Source: Tricholoma matsutake
Taxonomy: Eukaryota; Basidiomycota; Agaricomycetes; Agaricales; Tricholomataceae
NCBI GenBank assembly: GCA_026075535.2
Contig: AP026538.1
Coordinates: 16,252,337 to 16,316,336, forward strand
Length of the DNA stretch: 64,000 bases
Direction of reading: 5' to 3'
Part shown: positions 56,739 to 64,000 of the stretch, one piece after another
Layout: every line of letters begins with the position of its first letter
How positions within the stretch are numbered: position 1 is the stretch's first letter
Translations under genes and position numbers: made by a program
The notes under the pieces: generated by a model
Database searches by the model: none
What the model was told of the DNA's origin: nothing
The model's input: the letters and a program-made list of their open reading frames with translations, nothing else

Positions 56739-57230
56739 CCTAAATGGTGAACCAGAGTCCAAACACAATGCTGGGGTCTACACAACCCCTCCCTGATTAA
56801 CATCTATGAAGATGACGTCCAAGACTATGACACCCGGTACGATCAAGACCATCCAGAGGTAGCTACTGCCCTAAGAGCAGTCAGAGATCTGTGGGCTGGA
56901 GAAGACCTCTCCAACCCTGACGATGACGATGATGATGACTCTCTTGCTATGCAAGAGGCCCTCGATTACGCCGAGAGCAGCCCCAAACTAGCCTCAAGGC
57001 AAACAATCGACCGTGTGCTGTGGGCGCAGGATGTCCATGTCACACATAAACAATGGACTCGCAGTCTCGAACGCGAGGACATGTATACACAGGAGCTTGC
57101 CATCACCCAGCTCTTCTATCCGGAGGCATCCCCTGCCCTGTTACTGCCTTTGCCCCCCATCCCCGAGTTGGTGGAGGACAAAGTGCCACTATCTGTGAAT
57201 GAGAGGTTGGAAATTGAAGCCACCTCTCAT
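56739..57230 (+). pseudogene. S-element ORF (alpha), N-terminal half of S-I
   Basis: ATG near 56739 (MPKW), TGA at 56748-56750 at the CGA site. Then GLHNPSLI, a 7-base-type deletion that shifts frame near 56798, DDVQDYDTRYDQDHPEVATA, and from 56949 the open MQEALDYAESSPKLASRQTI, ELAITQLFYPEASP, IPELVEDKVPLSVNERLEIE, ATSH up to the S-J insertion. The C-terminal part is at 61729-61990 (ATSHAMLHQLDAMTMFIWYH, with a one-base frameshift). Confidence 0.6.
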
Positions 57231-57968
57231 TTTTTTTTTTTTTTTTGGGTCAACAATTTATAACGCGGGGCTCAATCGCAGTCTGCGGAGCAGGATACAA
57301 ACTTGGGTACTACTATAACTACGCTTCCCCTCGCCCATCTCCTACCCAGGTCCTTGTTTTAGCCACTTTAGGTGGGCAGTGCCACAGACGTTGGCCTCTC
57401 AGCCAGGAAAGGCAATAATCCAGAGGGGGAGCCCTCCCCTCCCAAAGCTAGCCATTAGATCACCCACTGGAGCAAAACAGTCCCCCAGCCACATGTCCGA
57501 CCAAAGTCAGACCAGGCACAGCAGTGTTAATTCACTGTAAATCCCCCCTTCCGGGAGGAATAACCATCTGCATATTTCCAGCCAACGAGGATTGACCACT
57601 CCAGGGAAATGAGGTGGACCATCACTGTGTTGTGCACGAGTGACAGTGGCGAGGCGGGTGGTTGTTCACCTGGTTATTCACCGTGACCGCCATAAGTAGG
57701 GGGCTGAAGCCTCCCTCAAGCAAATGCACACATGTGCATGCACTCGATGACATCATCCCCCCCGCAGCAGGGGGAAGGTATAGGGAGGCGACACCATGTC
57801 ACTGTCCTGATAATGGCCACCAGTTACTTGGTGGCCATGAATGTAGAGGGGGATAGGCCCCTGTACTAGTTGCGGCTCTGCTGTCCACGAGGACCTCGAG
57901 GACGATGGTGCTGTGCTGGGGACGAGGGTTCCCCAGATTGAGGCTCTGATTGAGCAGTGTGCATCGCC

Positions 57969-58190
57969 ATCACTCCTTGACTTGTTACAACCACCATAAA
58001 CAGTGGTAAACATTCCTGCTCAACATTGGTAGCAACGTCGAGACTGCAATTTTTGTCCAATTTTCAATCGGATTTCACCATCACGAACGCTCTTGGCATC
58101 TCCAGGCATAGCCTGATTTGCTAAGGGATCCGTCCATCCAATCTCTGTGGATGCCTCAGGCACTGTTTCTGACAGTGTCTGCTATTCGTC
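57969..58190 (+). other. Hairpin-rich 5' leader of S element
   Basis: Series of short stem-loops in the first ~220 nt: ACCAC/GTGGT near 57990; CTCAACATTG/CAACGTCGAG around GTAG near 58018-58041; CCAATTTTCAATCGG; CACTGTTTCTGACAGTG (58161-58177). In other copies these stems change on both sides so pairing is kept (see findings). No ORF is common to all copies here. Possible RNA structure for translation, packaging or 5' processing; no known ribozyme recognised. Confidence 0.5.
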
Positions 58191-58746
58191 TCGTTCTCCT
58201 GGGCTTCGAGGATCCTGGTTAGGTGAGTGTTGGCAATGAAAGAGTAGTCTGGGCCCCTATGGGGGCTTAGAGTGGGTGTGGGATGCCTACTTCAACGCTC
58301 GCCCAAGTCGTCACATTTGTTTAGCTGGGGGAGGTCTGGCTCAGGAGGAGGGACATATTCACTGGATTGTGGGTCATCTGGGAGGCTTCCTACCTACATG
58401 CTGCATGAGTTTCTACATCTAGAGACCTGCTACACTGACTACCCATTGGAATACACCATCGTTAAAAGGGGCCGGGCGATGGTGCCCCCTGGTGGCTAGG
58501 TCGACGCTCTGGGGCCGCTACTCACCACCGACTCTTTACCTCTGGCACTCACACCCTTGAGGTGTTTGGAACCGGGTTCAATCGTCCCTCCCAATCTGCA
58601 GCAGGATTTGCGGCCTGCCTGCCCCCTCGGAGCATCTGGAGGCTGTGTCGGGTGGACCCAGAATTGCAATAAGGGACCATCTGCTATCATTATCACGCTA
58701 CGTATCTTGACTTCTACCATCATCTATTTGTGCTAAATCATCCTCA

Positions 58747-59585
58747 ATGCCCTCTACAAACCATGGAGCCCAAACTCAACACCAGGTGGCGCATGGCGAC
58801 CCCCTCTTATACACAAACACTGACTTCGCAGACTTCGACGACAACTACCTCCCAGAGTTCGGGCACGTCTCCTTGAGCGGATGGGACTCTGATGTGGCTA
58901 ACCAGTTCCACAATCTTTGGGCACAGGATACTCCTCTGACCTGCCAGATGATGATGATGGCTCTGCCACCAGCGGAGATGTCAAATTCATTCTGGGTCTC
59001 ACCGAGCTAGCCTTGCAGGAGACGATAAACCACTTCTTGGCATCACAAGTGATAGCCGATGAGGTGCATGATCTGGCTCTCAAGCTTGGGCTCGAGGCCA
59101 ACAACAATCAAGAGCTCGGCGATGCCGAGCTCCTCTATCCAGAGGGGCAGCAGGAGCAATCTGCGCTGCCCCTCCCCACATCACTGGGTTCATCCGCCAT
59201 CCCAGAGTTGGTGGAGGATGAGCCTCCGTTGTCGAGAGATGAGAGGGTGGAAATAACATCTGCCTCTCATGGCTTTCTACACTTACTGGAGGCTATGACG
59301 ATCTTTGTCGGTACCGTCCGAGTATCCGCCGTTCTGCTCATTGAGAGGAACGCATGGCGCCAGATGGCCTGGGAATTATTCACAACCACCTGGTGATTGT
59401 CTGAGCCAATGTCAGCAGAACTAGCAGCTGCCAGATTGCCTCTCGACCTCACGTCACCAGCAGCCTTCAGGGCTTCCTACATGGCTAGGCAGGCAGCTCA
59501 TGCAGAGCTCCATCATGGGGAACCCTCGTCCTCATCACGACACCGCCGTCCTCGAGGTCCTCGAGCACAGCAGCGTCGCTACTGA
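58747..59585 (+). pseudogene. S-element ORF (beta), copy K
   Basis: ATG at 58747 (MPSTNHGAQTQHQVAHGDPL) is the intact family start lost in copy 28906. DFADFDDNYLPEFGHVSLSG, NQFHNLWAQDT, then a frameshift near 58930 into SSDLPDDDDGSATSGDVKFI, LALQETINHFLASQ, LGLEANNNQELGDAELLYPE, IPELVEDEPPLSRDERVEI, MTIFVGTVRVSAVLLIERNA, AWELFTTTW and TGA at 59394-59396 (CGA in others). Then LSEPMSAELAAARLPLDLTS to RGPRAQQRRY, stop at 59585. Total about 279 codons. Confidence 0.65.
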
Positions 59586-60236
59586 AAGGGGGGTGTCACC
59601 CCCCCACATCTACTCCCACCAATTGGTTGGTGGCCGATATTGGGATAGTGGCAGTTTGTCGCTTCCCTCTACCTTCTCCCCGCTGCGGGGGGGACGTTGT
59701 TACCGAGCGTATGCCCTCGTCAGCATCTACTCGAAGGGGGCCTTGGCCCCCTATCCATGGTAGTTCCGGTGAATAACCAGGTGAACCACCAGCTACCACA
59801 TCTCTGTCACTCATGTGGGAGCACGGTGATGGTCCACCTCATTTGTCTGGGGTGGTCAATCCTCGCTGGCCAGGAGCATGCAGACGGTTATTCCTCCTGC
59901 AAGGGGGGATTTACAGTGAATTAACATGGCCATGCCTGATCTGACTTCAGTTGGATATGTGGCTGGGGGACCGTTCTGCACTGGCGGACGAGTTAATGGC
60001 TAGCTTCGGGAGGGGGGGCTCCCCCTCCAGATTATTGCCTTTCCTGGCTGAGAGGCCAACGTCTGTGGCACTGCCTGCCTAAAGTGGCTAAAACGAGGAC
60101 CTGGGTAGGATATGGGTGAGGGGAAGCGTAGTTACAGTAGTACCCAAGTTTGTATCCTGCTCTGCGGACTGCGGTCGAGCCCCGCGTTATAAATTGTTGA
60201 CCCAAAAAAAAAAAAAAAAAAGCAGTGTGCATCGCC

Positions 60237-60953
60237 GCATAGGAAGCCCGGAAGGCTGCCGGAGACCTGAGATCAAGAGGTGTCGGAGCAGCTGCTAGTT
60301 CTGTCGACATCGTCTCAGACAGTCACCAGGTGGTCATGAATAACTCCCAGGCCATTTGGTGCCATGCGTTCCTCTCTGCAGGGGGAACGGTGGATGTATG
60401 GATGGTACCATATGAACATGGTCATCGCATCGAGTTGGTGTAGCATGGCATGAGAGGTGGCTTCAATTTCCAACCTCTCATTCACAGATAGCGGCACTTC
60501 GTCCTCCACCAACTCAGGGATGGGGGGCAAAGGCGGTAACGGGGCAGGGGATGCCTCTGGATAGAAGAGCTCGGCCATGCCAAGCTCCTGAGTATACATG
60601 TCCTCCCATTCGAGACTGCGAGTCCATTGTTTATGTGCGACATGGACGTCCTGTGCCCACAGCACACGGTCGATTGTTTGCCTTGAGGCTAGTTTGGGGC
60701 TGCTCTCGGCGTAATCGAGGGCCTCTTGCATAGCATGAGAGTCCTCGTCATCATCATCATCAGGGTTGGAGAGGTCTTCTCTGGCCCACAGATCTCTGAC
60801 TGCTCTTAGGGCAGTAGCTACATCCGGATCATCTTGATTGTACCGGGTGTTGTAGTCTTGGACGCCATTGTCATAGATGTTGCCCGTAATCAGGGAGGGG
60901 TTGTGTAGACCCCAGCATTGTGTTTGGACTCTGGTTCGCTGTTTAGGCATTGA
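60237..60953 (-). pseudogene. S-element ORF (alpha), copy J
   Basis: ATG at about 60950 (MPKQRTRVQTQCWG) with no TGA at the usual CGA site. DNGVQDYNTRYNQDDPDVAT, a four-Asp run, LASRQTIDRVLWAQDVHVAH, ELGMAELFYPEASP, IPELVEDEVPLSVNERLEIE, MTMFIWYHPYIH (a one-base frameshift shared with S-I at 61782). The shifted frame then holds AWELFTTTW-like sequence down to the S-K insertion. The last part lies at about 57860-57968. The frameshift shared with S-I suggests a common parent copy. Confidence 0.6.
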
Positions 60954-62694
60954 GAGGGGAAGTTAATGCTAGTAGATGATAGTAGAAATCAAAATACGTA
61001 GCGTGCCATCGATAACAGTTGGTCCCTTATTTCCATTCTGGGTCCACCCGATACTGCCTCCGAACGCTCCAAGGGGGGGACAGGCCGCACATCCTGTAGC
61101 CCGGTGGGAGAAGATTGAACCCGGGTCATAACACCCCAGAGGAGTGAGCACCAGAGGTAGAGGGATAGTGGTGAAAAGTGGCCACCGAGGGGTATGCCTA
61201 GCCGCCAGGGGGCACCATCACCCAGCCCCTTTTAACGATGGTGTATTCCAACGGGTAGTCAGCATAGCATGTCTCTAGTAGTAGAAACTCACAGAGCATG
61301 GAGGCTGGAAGCCTCACAGACAACCAGCAGTCCAGTGATAATGTCCCTCCTCCCTAAGCCAGACCTCCCCCAACTAAGCGAGTGTGCCAACTTGGGCGAG
61401 CATTGAAGCAGGCATCCCACACCCACTCTAAGCCCCCAGAGGGACCCAGACTACTCTTTCATAGACAACACTCACCTAGTCAGGATCCTTGAAGCCCAGG
61501 AGAATGAGACGAATAGCAGCCATTGTCAAAAACAATGACCGGGGCATCCACAGAGATCGGATGGACGGATCTCTTAGCAAATCAGGCCAGGCCTGGAGAT
61601 GCTGAGAGCGTTCGTGATGGTGAAATCCGATCGAAAATTGGACAAAAATTGGAGTCTCGATGTTGCTACCAACATCGAGCAGATGTGTTTACCACTGTTT
61701 ATGGTGGTTGTAACAAGTCAAGGAGCGATGAAGCCACCTCTCATGCCATGCTACACCAACTCGACGCAATGACCATGTTCATATGGTACCATCCATACAT
61801 CCGCCGTTCCCCCTGCAGAGAGGAACGCATGGCGCCAAATGGCCTGGGAGTTATTCACGACCACCTGGCGACTGTCTGAGACGATGTCGACAGAACTAGC
61901 AGCTGCTCCGACACCTCTCGATCTTATGTCTCCGGCAGCCTTCCGGGCTTCCTACATGGCGATGCACACTGCTCAATCTGGGGAACCCTCGTCCTGAGCA
62001 TGGCGCCGTTGTCCTTGAGGTCCTCGTGGACAGCAGCACTGCAACTAGTACAGGGGCCTATCCCCCTCTACATTCACGGCCACCAAGTACCAACTGGTGG
62101 CCATTATCGGGATGGGGAGATGGTGTCGCCTCCCTATACCTTCCCCCTGCTGCAGCGGAGACGATGTCATCGAGTGCATGCACTTGTCTGCATTTGCTCA
62201 AGGGGGGCCCCGGCCCCCCACTTACGGCGGTTACAGTGAATAACCAGGTGAACAACCATCCGCCTTGTTACTGTCATTCATGCACAACATGGTGATGGTC
62301 CACCTCATTCGTCTGGGGTGGTCAATCCTTGCTGGCTGGAAATATGCAGACGGTTATTCCTCCCGCAAGGGGGGATTTATGGTGAATTGACACTGCTGTG
62401 CCTGGTCGGACCTCGGTCGGACATGTGGCTGGGGGACCGTTTGCTCCAGCGGGCAATCTAATGGCTAGCTTCTGGAGGGGGGGCCCTCCCTCTAGATTAT
62501 TGCCTTGCCTGTCTGAGAGGACAACATCTGTGGCCCGCTCGCCTAAAGTGGCTAAAACGAGGACCTGAGTTGGGAAGCGGCGAGGGGCATGCATAGATAG
62601 AGTAGTACCCTTGTATGTCCCTGCTCTGTGGACGGCGACCGAGCCCCGCGTTATAAATTATGATCCAAAAAAAAAAAAAAAAATTTACAGGAAA

Positions 62695-63516
62695 GTCATG
62701 TGACACGCAAAGCGTGACTTTTTCAATGACCATATCCAAGAAGTGGCTACGATGAATAGATGACCCTGGGACCTGATGTCCTGGACTCGTCAACATAACC
62801 TCCTGTCATACGAGGCAATCTCTTATCAGGGAGAATCTTGCAACCATCTGGATTCTCTCTGGGCTGCCCTTGATGGGTCCTATAACACTGCTTCAGATTG
62901 AGTAGTCAATCTGAGCATTCTAGATGAACTTGTTCTGGTGCCTGAAAGGGTCTGGGTCCCGTTCTCTGTCATGGAAATGAAAGAAGCGCTTAACGCGTGT
63001 TCTTCCCAATCTGCTCCAGGTCCCGATCATGTAACATGGTCGCATCTAAAACACTGGTGTAGCAACCCAGAGGTGGCAGGTCTCATCACCCGCATCGCTG
63101 AGGCTTGCATCACTGCTGGCCATTGGCTGGCTCACTTCAAGGAATCCCTGTCGGTAATCATCCTGAAACCAGGGAAACCTAACTATTCTACGCCAAAGTC
63201 ATTCAGGCCTATCGTGCTACTGAACACTCTGGGCAAATTAGTCAAAAAAATGTTGTCTAGACAACTCCAATTCGACAGTGTCGCACACGAGGCCTTCGAG
63301 CAAAATCAGTTCGGTGGTGTCGCCCAGTTTCCACTGAGGATGCAGGAATCTACCTTACCCACCTGGTCAGAGCAGGGTGGGCCAAGGGGCTTAAAACGAG
63401 TGTTGTCACCTTCAACATTGCTCAGTTCTTTCCCTCCCTGAACCACCAGGTTCTGTTGGAGATCATCTTGCAGTCGGGATTCCCTGTGCAAGTAGTGAAT
63501 TTCTTCCGTTCATATC
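62695..63516 (+). pseudogene. LINE ORF2, copy H: linker and RT start
   Basis: Resumes YRKVM then TGA (62700-62703 region), linker, then from 62938: RVWVPFSVMEMKEALNACSS, HVTWSHLKHWCSNPEVAGLI, FKESLSVIILKPGKPNYSTP, FRPIVLLNTLGKLVKKMLS, NQFGGVAQ, a one-base deletion near 63330, and motif A region FFPSLNHQVLLEI in another frame. Cut at FFRSYL by LINE L. This copy shows the ~170 bp of linker (62790-62960) missing from copy B. Confidence 0.75.
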
Positions 63517-64000
63517 TTTTTTTTTTTTTTTTTTTTTGGGTCAAAAGTTTATAATGCGGCGCCCAATTGCAGTCTGCGGTAGAGGCATGCAAACGAAGTA
63601 CACTATGCCCAGCCCAAGTCCTCCTCCTGCTGATCTTCGCACCAACCACCTGGATAGCTGCAACAACCACTAAGGGGGCCCCCTTTATCGAGTAAACGGA
63701 CTTGCCAGTGGTGGCGTACCGACAACCTGGACTTGATGATGTCGTGTTCTCCGAATCCCTATGGGTATGAGTGCAAGATTTAGGGGAAACTGCCACCCTG
63801 ACGTGAGCCTCTCAGCTCGGAAAGGAAAGCATAGTCGACTGAGTCACCGTAATGCGTAACCGACAGTGGATCTGGAAGTGCTCAGGCACCTCCCCGAGCC
63901 GGTACCTAGTTTCATGTCCCCCCTCCCTGACAGTCGCTCCTGAACATGGGTGGGCCCCCTTTATGAGGGTTAATGGACTTGTCTGGTGCCCTACAGTCAC
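63517..64000 (-). mobile_element. LINE (copy L), 3' UTR (minus), runs off the window
   Basis: Poly(T) 63517-63537, GGGTCAAAAGTTTATAATGC, then 3' UTR to the window end, including TAAGGGGGCCCCCTTTA at 63671-63687. No coding sequence reached. Lacks the palindromic insert that copy D has in its UTR. Confidence 0.85.

Larger units (their letters stand above)
57969..60220 (+). mobile_element. S retroposon (K), beta, innermost, complete
   Basis: ATCACTCCTTGACTTGTTAC at 57969; TTATAAATTGTTGACCC plus poly(A) to 60220; 2,252 bp. 16-bp duplication AGCAGTGTGCATCGCC at 57953-57968 and 60221-60236. It is the youngest insertion in this stack because it interrupts S-J, which interrupts S-I, which interrupts LINE H. 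Confidence 0.9.
57231..61728 (-). mobile_element. S retroposon (J), alpha, interrupted by S-K
   Basis: Poly(T) 57231-57246, then 3' UTR to 57968; the rest is at 60237-61728, with the 5' end at about 61728. 16-bp duplication TGAAGCCACCTCTCAT at 57215-57230 and 61729-61744, i.e. inserted into the ORF of S-I. Confidence 0.9.
55962..62694 (+). mobile_element. S retroposon (I), alpha, interrupted by S-J
   Basis: 5' half 55962-57230 and 3' half 61745-62694, ending TTATAAATTATGATCC plus poly(A). Flanking 13-bp duplication TTACAGGAAAGTC. It lacks the palindromic insert in its leader (CTAGGCCTACACC at 56486-56498). About 2.2 kb without the passenger. Confidence 0.85.
52859..63516 (+). mobile_element. 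LINE (copy H), carrying three nested S elements
   Basis: 5' end ATCGCTTCTTGTCTTCTTAC at about 52859. ORF1 and endonuclease to 55961; then S-I with its nested passengers (55962-62694); then LINE again from 62695 with the duplication TTACAGGAAAGTC (55949-55961 and 62695-62707). RT continues to 63516, where a minus-strand LINE (copy L) is inserted. Its 3' end lies outside the window. Confidence 0.85.

Noticed and set aside
20502..64000. LTR retrotransposons or a CRISPR-like array
   Set aside because: No direct long terminal repeats, primer-binding site or integrase motif was seen; repeated blocks are explained by nested LINE and S copies with poly(A) tails.

Overview
The window looks like nuclear DNA of a filamentous fungus, most probably an agaricomycete basidiomycete. 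Evidence: short 50-60 bp spliceosomal introns; a plavaka-type (CACTA-like) DNA transposase; a hAT transposase; a DUF6532-type protein next to the plavaka gene; and a LINE with APE endonuclease, YVDD reverse transcriptase and RNase H of the fungal Tad1 type. No housekeeping gene is visible. Almost everything that can be identified is a transposable element or the remains of one.

Left part (1-20501): AT-richer, older sequence. 1-4560 is hairpin-rich low-complexity DNA with three 'palindrome + intron-like' modules and a 16-bp minisatellite. It also holds two copies of a tRNA-headed SINE with a G-run tail and one S retroposon with a clean target-site duplication. From 5.0 to 20.5 kb there are decayed genes: a ubiquitin-protease-like fragment, a large foldback repeat, unidentified ORFs, a DUF6532-like gene facing away from a plavaka transposase, a Cys-rich finger gene split by a MITE, and a hAT transposase. 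Two hAT-type MITEs (8331-9178 and 16690-17473) have matching TAGTG termini and perfect 8-bp target duplications.

Right part (20502-64000): 43 kb made almost only of two retroelement families inserted into each other. One is a LINE of about 6.4 kb: ORF1 with CCHC knuckles; ORF2 with endonuclease, RT, RNase H and a C-terminal Cys/His motif; 3' UTR ending in TTATAAATTTTTGACCC plus poly(A). The other is a 1.9-2.25 kb family, here called 'S', with the same last ~45 bp and a similar first ~18 bp as the LINE. It carries its own ORF of about 265-280 codons, unrelated to LINE proteins and not recognised by me. Target-site duplications of 13-16 bp let the insertions be ordered up to nine deep: LINE-A > LINE-E > S > LINE-F > S-G > LINE-H > S-I > S-J > S-K. 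Several outer elements close only beyond the right edge. The hAT gene at 20.5 kb is cut by this nest, so its N-terminal part should lie beyond the right edge too.

How they work together (inference): the LINE supplies the enzymes. The S elements are probably mobilised in trans through the shared 3' tail. All LINE copies here are broken, many by CGA-to-TGA changes that suggest deamination of methylated CpG. The most novel items are the S family itself (conserved ORF, hairpin-rich 5' leader with compensatory changes) and a ~50-bp palindromic insert found in both S leaders and a LINE 3' UTR.
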